From positions 74,805-138,804 of the forward strand of contig JABAYJ010000006.1 in the NCBI GenBank assembly GCA_018609055.1: a stretch of 64,000 nucleotides of DNA, in the 5' to 3' direction. Under the pieces are notes generated by a model, which was not told where the DNA came from, did not search any database, and saw only the letters and a program-made list of their open reading frames with translations. Position numbers and translations under genes: made by a program. The stretch comes from Flavobacteriales bacterium. Its GTDB lineage: Bacteria > Bacteroidota > Bacteroidia > Flavobacteriales_D > CAJJDF01. Below, in pieces: positions 18,804-28,148 of the stretch (positions are counted from its first letter, which is position 1; each line of letters starts with the position of its first letter).

Positions 18804-18958
18804 TTTTAAATGTCATTGGAGTAATAAAAAATACACTTTAAGCAATGAAAAACCTAATTGATTTAAAACGTGTGAGATAAAAAATGCTTTATTTGATAAT
18901 TATTTAACGGATTAAAGCAATTCAAGTCCGAAAGCTAAAAATTAAAATTTTTTATCAA

Positions 18959-19741
18959 TTAAAATTTTTCAAATACTCCTAATCCAAATAAGGCAAAATC
19001 ATATTTTGCTGGATCATTAGCATCCAAAATTCTTAAAGTTTCATCCATTTCTTTTACTGCCTTCCAATCATTTTGAGACCTTTGGATTAAACCAAGTTTA
19101 CGAGCTACATTTCCACTGTGCACATCCAGTGGACATGAAAGTAATGACGGAGAAATAGATTTCCATATTCCAAAATCTACACCACAATTATCTTCTCGTA
19201 CCATCCATCTCAAGTACATAATCAATCGTTTTGCTGCTGAACCCTTATAAGGACTAGAAACATGTTTTTTTGTTCGAAGATTCTCCTCTCCTACTTCATG
19301 AAAAAATAAATTCCTGAAATTTTCAATTGCATCTGAACAATCAACTGATTCTTTTTTAATGCCATCTGAAAAAGCTTTCTCTAAACCTCCATGAACTTTG
19401 TAAATATCTTTTAATCTTGTAACAAAAAAAGATAAATCAAGACTATTGAATGTTCTATGCTTGAATGATTCTAATTTTTGTAAATCCGACTGCTCATGAT
19501 TTAGAATGAACTCATAGGGAGAATTATCCATCATCTCCATCATTTTAAAACTATTATTAATAATAGTTTTTCTTTGTCCCCAAGCAATTGTGGCTGAAAG
19601 TAACCCAGCAATTTCAATATCTTCTTTATTAGAAAAACTATGAGGAATACTAATTGGATCAGACTCAATAAAATTTGGGTTGTTGTACAACTCAACCTTT
19701 TCATTAAGAAAATCAGATAATTCAGCTTTACTTAATTTCAT
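18959..19741 (-). CDS. TIGR02757 / DUF2400 family protein
   Basis: The 260-residue protein fits TIGR02757: LLSATIAWGQRKTII, then YLRWMVREDNCGVDFGIW and CPLDVHSGNVARKLGLIQR. The last two carry the helix-hairpin-helix-like layout that makes the family resemble DNA glycosylases, but its activity is unproven. Its ATG overlaps the stop of the OmpA-family gene by one base (TAATG), so the two are probably translated together. No terminator with a U-run was found behind it. Confidence 0.85.
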   Translation of the reverse strand: MKLSKAELSDFLNEKVELYNNPNFIESDPISIPHSFSNKEDIEIAGLLSATIAWGQRKTIINNSFKMMEMMDNSPYEFILNHEQSDLQKLESFKHRTFNSLDLSFFVTRLKDIYKVHGGLEKAFSDGIKKESVDCSDAIENFRNLFFHEVGEENLRTKKHVSSPYKGSAAKRLIMYLRWMVREDNCGVDFGIWKSISPSLLSCPLDVHSGNVARKLGLIQRSQNDWKAVKEMDETLRILDANDPAKYDFALFGLGVFEKF

Positions 19742-21753
19742 TAAAATGATAGAATTAAAAACTCAGTACGCCTATTGATTTGTCTGTTTTCTTCAGAAGT
19801 GTTTTTCACTTTAGGCTTAGTTTCACCTTTACCCTCAGATGTTATTCTGGATGCTTTAACACCTTCAGAAATAAGAAAATTCTTTACTGCCTCAGCCCTA
19901 TCTGAAGATAACTTCAGGTTTTGAGAATTATCTCCAACATCATCTGTATGACCAATGATTTTGAATTCAATTAATTTGTTTTCAGATAAATAACTAGCAA
20001 AATTAGAAAGTATAAGTTGAGCGTTCTCATCTAATTCAGACGAATTGGTAGCAAACTGAATATCATTTATTACAAATGCTGTTCCTTCAGAAATTTCTTC
20101 TACAACTATATCTTTATCTTTAATGACTCCACCGACAGCCTCATCAGATTGAACTAGTCGTGACTGAAAACCTTTCCCATCTTCTTTTAAAGTTACAATT
20201 ACTTTTTCTTCGTCCTCCATGTTTATAGCTACAGCAAAGTTTCCATCATCCGAAGAAATATCAATCTCCTCGTTTTTAGATTCATCTTGAAATGAGATAG
20301 TCAGCTTGGCAGAAGTTACAGGATTATTTTCATCATCTTTTAACTTCCCCTTCATCAAAACTACTTTATCAGGTTTTGCCTCCTCAGGTAATTCAAATGA
20401 ATAAATATCTCTTCCTCCTGCTCCATTAGCTAATCTACCAGAAGAAAAATAAGCCGTTTCACCAGTAATATTAACTATCAATCCATCTTCAGCCTTATTG
20501 GAATTTATTGGGTAACCTAAGTTTTTTGGTTCACTCCAGACTCCATCCTTATTTTGTTTTGAAAAAAAGATGTCATAATCTCCTGCTCCTCTCCTATCAC
20601 CTGCAATTTGAGAGGCAAAATATAAAGTTTTACTATCAGTATGAAGAAATGGTGCTTTGTCGTTACCATCAGAGTTTATTACTGAACCTAATGTTTTAGC
20701 TTTTCCCCATTCTCCATTTTCATCTCTTTCGGAATAATAAATATCAATTCCCTTTGTTGATGGACGACTTGTAGCAAAGTACAATGTTTTCCCATCTGCA
20801 GAAATTGATGGCTGTGCCTCCCAAGTTGAATTACTATTAATATTTGTACCTAGATTTTTCATCTCAGTCCATTCGTAAAAATACTTTCCCGTTTTTTCGT
20901 CTTGTTTGTATTCGTAATTAGAGACAAAAATATCGCAATTGTTGTATCCATTTACCATTTCGCAAGCACACAAATACAGTTCCTTATTATTAATAGAAAT
21001 AGAAACTCCACCATAATTTTGCCCAGTATTAAAAGGCTTTGGCAGTGCAGTTCCATTATCAAATTTACTGTTTGGATTGTCTCTTTTTGCTAACACTAGT
21101 TCTTCTACTCTTGTAGTTACGATATCTCCAAGTCCTTTCTTGTTGTATACTCTAGTAAAGAATATACTCTGGTCATCTGCCGAAATCATTGGTAAATATT
21201 CTTCCCCCCCGGTAGAAACATTATCAACTAAAACTGGAAAAAAAGGAACCGGATTATTAAAAAAAGTGTTTTTAAAATTAAGCTCTGGAAGTGCAAATTT
21301 TGCTGCTTTTATTTTATCAAAATGATTTTTAGAAAATTTGTCTTCGTCTTTATCTTTAAACTCAACAAACTGTGTAAAATACTTTTCGGCCTCTTTGGAA
21401 TTGTCTTCTTGAAAATTAATTAAACCTAAATAGTAATATACATCAGCATGATAATTGGGACATAAATTAGATATTTGCTCGTAATATTCAATTGCTTTAT
21501 CGTAGGATGAACCGTTTCTTCTTGCTTTAGAATAGCTCCTTTTTGCTAATTCCCAATAACATGGAACGCATGCATCATCCTCTTCTATCGCATCCAACAT
21601 GTATTGATATCGCTTAGCTGGATCTTTAGTTTTTTTTCTGTCTAACGCCTTTTCATAAAGTTTTTTAACCTCATCATTATCGGGTAATTCGCACTCTTCT
21701 TGTGCCACAACTCCGATTGAGAGGAATAAAAAAAGTAATAAAAAATATCTCAT
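19741..21753 (-). CDS. OmpA-family protein with TPR and PD40-type repeats
   Basis: The 670-residue protein has a signal peptide (MRYFLLLFLFLSIGVVAQ) and then TPR-like helices (about 25-150). Next come WD40-like PD40 beta-propeller repeats (FFTRVYNKKGLGDI, LYFATSRPSTKGIDIYYSE, LYFASQIAGDRRGAGDYDIF) and a carboxypeptidase-regulatory-like beta domain (about 455-545). The C-terminal OmpA domain (about 560-670) contains IQFATNSSELDENAQ, IIGHTDDVGD, LSSDRAEAVKNFL and NRRTEFLI, with the Asp and Arg that bind peptidoglycan. This architecture is common in Bacteroidota, and some members (PorE-like) are tied to the type IX system. It is 43 bases downstream of the AsmA gene. Confidence 0.92.
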   Translation of the reverse strand: MRYFLLLFLFLSIGVVAQEECELPDNDEVKKLYEKALDRKKTKDPAKRYQYMLDAIEEDDACVPCYWELAKRSYSKARRNGSSYDKAIEYYEQISNLCPNYHADVYYYLGLINFQEDNSKEAEKYFTQFVEFKDKDEDKFSKNHFDKIKAAKFALPELNFKNTFFNNPVPFFPVLVDNVSTGGEEYLPMISADDQSIFFTRVYNKKGLGDIVTTRVEELVLAKRDNPNSKFDNGTALPKPFNTGQNYGGVSISINNKELYLCACEMVNGYNNCDIFVSNYEYKQDEKTGKYFYEWTEMKNLGTNINSNSTWEAQPSISADGKTLYFATSRPSTKGIDIYYSERDENGEWGKAKTLGSVINSDGNDKAPFLHTDSKTLYFASQIAGDRRGAGDYDIFFSKQNKDGVWSEPKNLGYPINSNKAEDGLIVNITGETAYFSSGRLANGAGGRDIYSFELPEEAKPDKVVLMKGKLKDDENNPVTSAKLTISFQDESKNEEIDISSDDGNFAVAINMEDEEKVIVTLKEDGKGFQSRLVQSDEAVGGVIKDKDIVVEEISEGTAFVINDIQFATNSSELDENAQLILSNFASYLSENKLIEFKIIGHTDDVGDNSQNLKLSSDRAEAVKNFLISEGVKASRITSEGKGETKPKVKNTSEENRQINRRTEFLILSF

Positions 21754-21796
21754 AGTTATGTTTTGCTCTTGCTAATACAACAATAATGCCTAATAT

Positions 21797-24703
21797 TTAT
21801 TGCTTAAGTCCATTAGCTTTTTGCTCAGCTAATTCCATTATTTTATTAGCTTGCTTATCTGCTTCGGCTTCTAACTTAGTCGCTTTATCTTCAGCTTGTG
21901 TAGTTGGCAGTTCTGCTTTAGTATAAGCCGTCTTCTTCTTCTTTTCAATCTCTATATAAGCAGTTTTTTTAGCTATTTCGGCAACTTTAGCGTTTGCAAT
22001 CTTCTCAAAAGGATTACTCCCCTTGCCAGCCAACTTAGCAGCTTCTTCATCTGCTTTTACTTTTGCTTGGTTTGCAATTTCGTCTGCTTTTACTTTTGCT
22101 TGGTTTGTTAACTTAACCCCTTCAGCTCTTAGTTTATCAGATTGTACTTTAGCTTCATCACGTACTTTTTGAGCTTGTAATTGAGCATCAGCCATTATTT
22201 TATCAATCTCTTTATTAAACGTTTTCTTAATTGTATCCACAACCTTGTCTTTAATGGCTGTAACAATATTTGTAGTTTTTAGCTTCAGGTTGTTTTTAAC
22301 TATTGGCTTAGTTACGGTTCCTCCTATTTCGAAGTTAACAGGAATTATAGCTGATAATTTTAAGTCAGTACCTGGTACTTTTACTTTACCTAAAAGTCCT
22401 TCTACAATTTCATTGGCCTTTGCTCCTAGTTTTGCTCTTGGCACATCCATATCTACTTGGTATGAAATAGTTTCATCAAAACCGGTTGATCCACTAATAG
22501 CAGTGGAAATTCCTGACATATTAATATTAAATGGATTTACAACCACTCTTCCATTTGTGAATTTAAAAGCCATATTCAACTTTTTCAAATTTTGAGTAGC
22601 CAAGCTTTCTAGCTTCAATATGTCTGCTATTTTTTGTAATGATTTTACTCCAGAAACAGTCAAGTTATTTGAAAACAAATCTCCTCCTCCAGAAATTGAA
22701 TTATAAATTGGTTCCATGTTTTGATCCAGTTCTGAATTGACGCTTAGTGAGGTAGAAATTTTTCCTTTGCAATATTTAGCAATAGGTGCTATGGTTTCAA
22801 ACGAACCAAAAAAAGCAGCCGTCTTAGTAATATCAACTTGATTTACTTTGTAGTCAAAATTCACTTTAGGATTTGTAGCTTGAGTATTATAGCTTCCGTT
22901 TAGCATTACATTACCATCTAGCATATCCATACTAACTCCTGTAAGGTTCGCAATTTGGTCTTTAACAGCAACTTTACCTTTTACGTTTTTTATAGTTTCC
23001 CCGTCATAAATCATTTCTTTTATATCGGTAGTTAATGCTAAATTATAATACTTAGGAACTCTAATTACCTCATAACTAGAATCAGTTTCAGCAGCTTGTT
23101 CTCCTCCTTCAGAAGGTACTGTTCTTGTAAGATCATCAATATCCATTTTGTTAGATGTGATCATCATATTACCAGATAAAACCTCATCATTAAAAATGTA
23201 AGGTAAAATATTGTCTATTTTCCCCACAGCCTTTATATCACTATTACCAATTTTTGTGTCTAGAGATTTTAAATCTACAAATTGAGGTGAAAATATCATT
23301 TCCATTTCATTCACGTTTACATCATAAGGTAAATCCTTAGACACATACAACATGTCCTTTACTGTAAGTTCTCCATCTGCTTTAAAATCTTGGTAACGTT
23401 CATCAGTAATTGCTGACATTTTTCCAGCTAAATTTAGATCGGCATGAATCATTCCATTCAGCTTTTCATTTTCTTGCATTGGCACAACTGTCTTCAATTT
23501 TTCTAAATCCAGGTCAGCCTTAATATTACTTTCTATTTTAGGATCACTCATTGGCGTACTCATTTTAAGAGTTGCATCAATCGGATTGTCTGCTAATTCC
23601 AAATGTAATTTACTTACATCAATCTTCATCTTATCCAAATCACCTTGAGGGTGTTTAATTTGTGTTTTAATATTAATGTTATCGGCAGAGTTAGGCAAAT
23701 CAGGATATTTAAAAAATCCATCTGTTACAGCCATATTCAAATTAAAAGCCGGGTAGCTTTCCCCTACTAAATCACCTTTTGCATTCCCATTTAATGCTAA
23801 ATTTCCTTTAGTAGTAATTGAGCTAAAATCTTCTAAATAAACTGTAGGAACCAATGAAAGTATACTTTTAAAATCAGTCTTTTTGGAATTGAAAGTTAAA
23901 TCCATTGCCATTTTTCCTTCCAACATTTCTACAAAACCATCAAAGCCAAGTTCAAGTTCATTTAGCTTAAGACTGTTCTCCTTCAAGGAGTATTTTACAA
24001 ATTTGTCTATTGCAATTTCAGCATCCAAATTCACATTTGTTTTATTCAAGTAATTAACTACACCTTCTGTAACGGTAAGTTCTTCAATAGATGTACTAGT
24101 TTTAGTATCGAACACATCCTGAGTAAAATCACCAGATAAATCGAAATTCATATTCTTAACAACAGAAGATACGTTTGAAATAGCGTCTTTGTAAGAGATA
24201 TTAGCGTTAGTAATTGTTAACTTTTGTAAACCTAAATCATATTCCAATGGTTCAGAATCTTCTGAACTTATAGTATCTAATTCTTCGGATGTTTTAGCAA
24301 TATCATAATTTGCAATTGAATCTTTATTTACAATTATGTTAATAGTTGGTTCATTTATCTCTATTGACTTTACCTCTATCTTTCCACCAGAAATCACACT
24401 CATCAAATCTAAATTAATAGAGGTGTTTTTTATACTAGCTAATTGAACTCCTTCATATTCATTTACTCCAGTTACTGACACATCTTCAATATCAAACTTA
24501 AAATCAGGAAAAGAACTAAAAAGGGTTAAATCAAAATCTCCAAAATCTACAGTAGCATTTATTGATTTATTAATTTCTTGCTTTGCAATCTCTATCAGTT
24601 TTCCTTTAAATATAAATGGCAGAGCTATGATAATTACAAGTAGTAATAACAAAGGAATTCCAATCCATTTCAATATTTTTTTAAACTTTCCTGCTTTTTT
24701 CAC
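21797..24703 (-). CDS. AsmA-like envelope protein with Lys/Ala coiled-coil tail
   Basis: The 968-residue protein has one N-terminal membrane helix (about 12-32). It is followed by the AsmA signature (NATVDFGDFDLTLFSSFPDF, then IKNTSINLDLMSVISGGKIEV). A long beta-rich body follows, of the kind now placed in the bridge-like lipid-transport group, with the AsmA_2 region near 640-800 (DMPRAKLGA, GTDLKLSAIIPVNFEIGG). The last 150 residues are Lys/Ala/Glu-rich and helical and include an 11-residue tandem repeat (NQAKVKADEIA / NQAKVKADEEA). AsmA proteins influence outer-membrane lipid assembly. It heads a likely unit with the OmpA-family and TIGR02757 genes. Confidence 0.88.
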   Translation of the reverse strand: MKKAGKFKKILKWIGIPLLLLLVIIIALPFIFKGKLIEIAKQEINKSINATVDFGDFDLTLFSSFPDFKFDIEDVSVTGVNEYEGVQLASIKNTSINLDLMSVISGGKIEVKSIEINEPTINIIVNKDSIANYDIAKTSEELDTISSEDSEPLEYDLGLQKLTITNANISYKDAISNVSSVVKNMNFDLSGDFTQDVFDTKTSTSIEELTVTEGVVNYLNKTNVNLDAEIAIDKFVKYSLKENSLKLNELELGFDGFVEMLEGKMAMDLTFNSKKTDFKSILSLVPTVYLEDFSSITTKGNLALNGNAKGDLVGESYPAFNLNMAVTDGFFKYPDLPNSADNINIKTQIKHPQGDLDKMKIDVSKLHLELADNPIDATLKMSTPMSDPKIESNIKADLDLEKLKTVVPMQENEKLNGMIHADLNLAGKMSAITDERYQDFKADGELTVKDMLYVSKDLPYDVNVNEMEMIFSPQFVDLKSLDTKIGNSDIKAVGKIDNILPYIFNDEVLSGNMMITSNKMDIDDLTRTVPSEGGEQAAETDSSYEVIRVPKYYNLALTTDIKEMIYDGETIKNVKGKVAVKDQIANLTGVSMDMLDGNVMLNGSYNTQATNPKVNFDYKVNQVDITKTAAFFGSFETIAPIAKYCKGKISTSLSVNSELDQNMEPIYNSISGGGDLFSNNLTVSGVKSLQKIADILKLESLATQNLKKLNMAFKFTNGRVVVNPFNINMSGISTAISGSTGFDETISYQVDMDVPRAKLGAKANEIVEGLLGKVKVPGTDLKLSAIIPVNFEIGGTVTKPIVKNNLKLKTTNIVTAIKDKVVDTIKKTFNKEIDKIMADAQLQAQKVRDEAKVQSDKLRAEGVKLTNQAKVKADEIANQAKVKADEEAAKLAGKGSNPFEKIANAKVAEIAKKTAYIEIEKKKKTAYTKAELPTTQAEDKATKLEAEADKQANKIMELAEQKANGLKQ
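22050..22107. repeat. 33-bp tandem repeat inside the AsmA-like gene
   Basis: Two copies of a 25-base identical core (22050-22074 and 22083-22107) are spaced 33 bases apart. They encode the duplicated 11-residue helical unit in the coiled-coil tail. Such an exact repeat points to a recent slip or unequal exchange. Confidence 0.9.
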
Positions 24704-24747
24704 TTTTGTTTCTTGAAATATTGATTGACTTTATATTGAATTCGTAA

Positions 24748-24778
24748 CGAATTTAAGCTATTAACTCTGTTGTAACAA
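24748..24778 (-). promoter_or_regulatory. promoter upstream of AsmA-OmpA-TIGR02757 unit
   Basis: The minus strand reads TTG, a 20-base gap, then TAAATTCG. That is one base from the TAnnTTTG -7 consensus with the expected -33 spacing. It sits about 45 bases before the AsmA ATG. Confidence 0.5.
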
Positions 24779-24868
24779 GACTTTCACTGATTTTTAGATA
24801 GTCTTAACATTTTAAAAATAGGAATCGTAAGATTTGAGATTATTACTCGTTAAATTAAAAAACAAAAC

Positions 24869-25453
24869 ATGACACATCTAGAAAAAGGGATTTCAGAATC
24901 TTTAACATACAATGATTACAGAGAGTTGGTTGCTAATTTATTAGGCCAAAACAAATCAACTACTAAAAATGGGGATGAATCTTTAGTTGGTTATAGTAAA
25001 TTGAACAATAGCCGAATGAAAAGGTTGGATAAAACTTTTAAACTTGACGAAGAAGTAAAACAAAAAGTTAAAACAATCGAAAACAAAGTAACTTGGGTTG
25101 TATTAACCGAAGGTTGGTGTGGTGATGCCGCACAGAACATACCAATTATCAATAAAATTGCTGAGGAAAATGAAAACATTGAACTTAAGCTGGTATTGAG
25201 AGATGAAAATCCTGAATTAATTAATGAGTTTTTAACAAATGGAAATCAATCTATTCCTAAATTAATTCAAATTGAGGATGGCAAAGTGACTAAAAAATGG
25301 GGGCCAAGACCAAGTATTGCTAAAAAAATGATTGCTGATTACAAAGCCGAACATGGAGTTGTGGATGCAGAAATAAAAAAGGATTTACAGCTTTGGTACA
25401 ACAAAGACAAAGGACTAAATACTGTTGATGATATAATGGAACTATTGTTCTAA
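24869..25453 (+). CDS. thioredoxin-fold protein with monothiol WCGDA motif
   Basis: The 194-residue protein has a thioredoxin-like core: VTWVVLTEGWCGDAAQNIPIINKIA, ENENIELKLVLRDENPELI, and then a cis-Pro-like SIPKLIQIEDGKV. The active-site CxxC is reduced to CGDA, so it has only the N-terminal Cys. It has no signal peptide. Similar WCGDA proteins are known in Bacteroidota, but their role is unproven. The start follows an AT-rich leader of about 20 bases. Its 3' end overlaps the convergent thioesterase gene by 12 bases (25442-25453). Confidence 0.88.
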   Translation: MTHLEKGISESLTYNDYRELVANLLGQNKSTTKNGDESLVGYSKLNNSRMKRLDKTFKLDEEVKQKVKTIENKVTWVVLTEGWCGDAAQNIPIINKIAEENENIELKLVLRDENPELINEFLTNGNQSIPKLIQIEDGKVTKKWGPRPSIAKKMIADYKAEHGVVDAEIKKDLQLWYNKDKGLNTVDDIMELLF

Positions 25454-25852
25454 ATTCAATTTCCATTGATCGAAAACCTCAACAGATTCTTTTTTATTAA
25501 AATCGAAACAAACTAGTATACTTCTTCCTTTGGAGCACAATTCCTTTACTCCATCTTTTTCATTAAAGATTTTATAACCCAGTGTGATACTTTTTTTACC
25601 AATGTCTTCACAATGAGTTTCTACAAAAATATTATCGTGAAAATAAATTGGTTTCAGGTAATCTAATTCGTTTCTGGCAACAAGAATTCCTTGTTTTTTC
25701 CAATCCCAATCTTTGGCAATTACTTGATTGAAAAAATCTATTCGTCCAATTTCAAAATAGTTTAAATATTCGGAATTGTGAACGTGACCAGCCATATCAA
25801 GGTCATTAAACCTAACTTGGAGTTTAGTTTTTATAGTTTTAACAGGTTTCAT
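25442..25852 (-). CDS. acyl-CoA thioesterase, 4HBT/YbgC-like hotdog
   Basis: The 136-residue hotdog protein has the catalytic-region motif QVRFNDLDMAGHVHNSEYLNYFE. Asp17 and the following His fit the 4-hydroxybenzoyl-CoA thioesterase class, which hydrolyses acyl-CoA thioesters. The substrate cannot be told. Its ATG overlaps the stop of the 135-residue gene (TAATG). It is the last gene of a four-gene run starting with the M1 peptidase at 29984. Confidence 0.88.
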   Translation of the reverse strand: MKPVKTIKTKLQVRFNDLDMAGHVHNSEYLNYFEIGRIDFFNQVIAKDWDWKKQGILVARNELDYLKPIYFHDNIFVETHCEDIGKKSITLGYKIFNEKDGVKELCSKGRSILVCFDFNKKESVEVFDQWKLNLEQ

Positions 25853-26259
25853 TACGAAATTGGATTTAATACAACACTAAATACCACAGTAGAATTCACA
25901 TCTCTTTCGAAATAAAATTTTTCGATTGCAGACATTAAATTGGCCGCTCTAAAATAAGAAGTATTAAGCCCAGAGTCTTCTTTAAGTGACCACTGAATAG
26001 TAAAAGAGCTTTCTTTGTCTTTGTAGTTCTTTATGTAATCGAGCATCCTATGTAAAGCATCTACCTTACTATATCCAATTACAGAGTGGAACAAAAAAGA
26101 TTGATTGTGAATAGGATTTACAGTCACAACATCAAGCTTAATTTCTTTATCTAATTCTTGGTATTTAAAATTTAATTCAACAGAGCTAGCTGCCCCAATA
26201 TGGTTTTCTATTTTAGATTCTAATTCTTTTATCTCGTCCGATTGTTGAGTTGTTGTCAT
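25852..26259 (-). CDS. hypothetical protein, 135 aa
   Basis: I do not recognise this family. The protein is acidic, has no signal peptide or Cys, and shows alternating short strands and helices (SVELNFKYQELDKEIKLDVV, SYFRAANLMSAIEKFYFERD, STVVFSVVLNPIS). It lies 6 bases after capD and overlaps the thioesterase start by one base, so it is an embedded member of that operon. It could be a small soluble partner of one of its neighbours. Confidence 0.75.
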   Translation of the reverse strand: MTTTQQSDEIKELESKIENHIGAASSVELNFKYQELDKEIKLDVVTVNPIHNQSFLFHSVIGYSKVDALHRMLDYIKNYKDKESSFTIQWSLKEDSGLNTSYFRAANLMSAIEKFYFERDVNSTVVFSVVLNPIS

Positions 26260-26265
26260 GGGTAA

Positions 26266-28140
26266 TTAATTACTATCTAATTTATCAAATACAGAGTTCT
26301 TACTTAAAAACTCAGGAATAATTTTCTTCATTATTTTTACTGATTGCTCATTGTTTTGCTCATTTGCAAAATTTATAAGCTCTTGAATATCTACTGATAC
26401 AGATGGCTCTACTTCTCTTACTTTCCCTATCAATATTTGTGGATGATGAGTAGCCATTGTAGATTCTTTATCGCTCAATACTTCTTCGAAAAGCTTTTCT
26501 CCAGGACGTAAACCAGTAATTTTAATCTTAATCTCTTCTTCAGGGATAAATCCAGATAGTTTTATCATTCTTGTAGCCAAATCCATGATTTTAACAGATT
26601 CGCCCATATCAAAAACGAATATCTCTCCTCCTTTCCCCATGATTCCAGCTTCTATAACTAGCTGACAAGCTTCAGGAATCGTCATGAAAAACCTTGTAAC
26701 CTCTGGATGAGTAACTGTAAGTGGTCCTCCTTTTTCTATTTGTCTTTTAAATAATGGAATTACAGAACCATTGGACCCTAGTACATTACCAAATCTAGTA
26801 GTAATGAAAGCTGTATTAGAATTTTCATTTTTGTGTTGAGCAATTATTTCTGCAATTCGCTTAGATGCTCCCATTACATTTGTCGGATTCACAGCTTTAT
26901 CTGTAGAAACCATCACAAATTTTTCTATCTCATATTTAGCAGATAAGTCAACTAAATTTTTAGTCCCTTGAACATTTGTTTCCACTGCCTCACAAGGGTT
27001 ACTCTCCATTAATGGAACATGCTTGTATGCTGCTGCATGAAAAACAATTTGTGGTTTATACCAAGAAAATACTCTTTCTATTCGAGATAAATTAGCAATA
27101 TCACCAACAACAATCTCCATGTTATGAGAATGCTCAATTAGTTCCTGCTCCAAATCATACAATCCTGATTCAGCCTGATCTAATAATATCAATTTTTCTG
27201 GAGAGAACTTAATTAATTGTCTAATTAACTCACTCCCTATTGAACCTGCTGCTCCAGTTACCAATATAACTTTACCCGATAATTCTTCGGCAATTTTATC
27301 TTTACTAAGCTCAATTTCTTGTCTACCCAGAAGGTCTTCAATAGTAATTTTCTTTATTTGCTTTACATTAATTTGTCCATCAATCCATTTATCGAGCTGA
27401 GGAACATTCATTACATCAATTCCATTGTTTAGAGCTAAATCAAGCACTCTATTTTTGCTCTCGTTTTTAGGATTAAGAATTGAAATAATAATGCTATCCA
27501 CCTCTTTGGACTGAAGTATTTCTTCTAATTTACTAGTATTATAAACCTTTACTCCCTGTAATATTTTACCAGACTTACTTGGGTTGTCATCTATAAAAGC
27601 AACTACATTATAACGAACCTTTGTTGATTCATTAAATGTTCTAAAAACCAAACTTCCCATTTCACCTGCACCATAAATAATGATGTTCTCGGTATGTAGC
27701 TTGTCTTTCCTTCCTTCGTGATAAAGCAACTTAACAGCTACACGAACCGAAATCATGAAAAACAAAGTAAGTAAATACTCAATTGCAATTATTGGTCTTG
27801 GGAGAAAGTAGACTCTATCAAATAAATAAAAACGAATAAGACTCAAGCAGATAAAAATTACTGTCCCAAGTGTTACTACATAGAATATCCTTTTTGCATC
27901 CTGAGTGCTCGTATATTGGATAATCCCTGCGTAAGTTTTTCCAAAATAAAACAAAGCAACTCTTATTAGAATAAAAATTGGAAGTGCAGTCCAAAGCACA
28001 GCAAACTCGTCAGAAAAGTCTTTTTGTGAACTAAAAAAATCGAACCTCAAAGCGTAAGCTAGGAACAAGGAAAATAGTGCTCCGAAAATATCGAAAGCAA
28101 ATATGACCCACCTTTTTATGTTTTGTTCAATTAGTTTCAA
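26266..28140 (-). CDS. membrane nucleotide-sugar 4,6-dehydratase, CapD/FlaA1 family
   Basis: The 624-residue protein has about four N-terminal membrane helices (roughly 12-32, 48-66, 83-104 and 116-134). A CoA_binding_3-type Rossmann domain follows (GAGEMG, 157-162), then the catalytic short-chain dehydrogenase domain. That domain has TGAAGSIGS (295-303) for NAD(P), STDK (412-415) and MxxxK (Met423, Lys427), with Met in place of the usual Tyr, as in WbpM and FlaA1/PglF. Such enzymes convert UDP-GlcNAc-type sugars to the 4-keto-6-deoxy form, feeding bacillosamine, O-antigen or capsule sugars. It sits 8 bases downstream of an M1 peptidase gene. No other sugar gene is near. Confidence 0.92.
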   Translation of the reverse strand: MKLIEQNIKRWVIFAFDIFGALFSLFLAYALRFDFFSSQKDFSDEFAVLWTALPIFILIRVALFYFGKTYAGIIQYTSTQDAKRIFYVVTLGTVIFICLSLIRFYLFDRVYFLPRPIIAIEYLLTLFFMISVRVAVKLLYHEGRKDKLHTENIIIYGAGEMGSLVFRTFNESTKVRYNVVAFIDDNPSKSGKILQGVKVYNTSKLEEILQSKEVDSIIISILNPKNESKNRVLDLALNNGIDVMNVPQLDKWIDGQINVKQIKKITIEDLLGRQEIELSKDKIAEELSGKVILVTGAAGSIGSELIRQLIKFSPEKLILLDQAESGLYDLEQELIEHSHNMEIVVGDIANLSRIERVFSWYKPQIVFHAAAYKHVPLMESNPCEAVETNVQGTKNLVDLSAKYEIEKFVMVSTDKAVNPTNVMGASKRIAEIIAQHKNENSNTAFITTRFGNVLGSNGSVIPLFKRQIEKGGPLTVTHPEVTRFFMTIPEACQLVIEAGIMGKGGEIFVFDMGESVKIMDLATRMIKLSGFIPEEEIKIKITGLRPGEKLFEEVLSDKESTMATHHPQILIGKVREVEPSVSVDIQELINFANEQNNEQSVKIMKKIIPEFLSKNSVFDKLDSN

Positions 28141-28148
28141 TCAATAAC

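Noticed and set aside
18804..18958. AT-rich inverted repeats after the TIGR02757 gene as a terminator
   Set aside because: The pairing is only A/T and no stable GC stem precedes the T-run.
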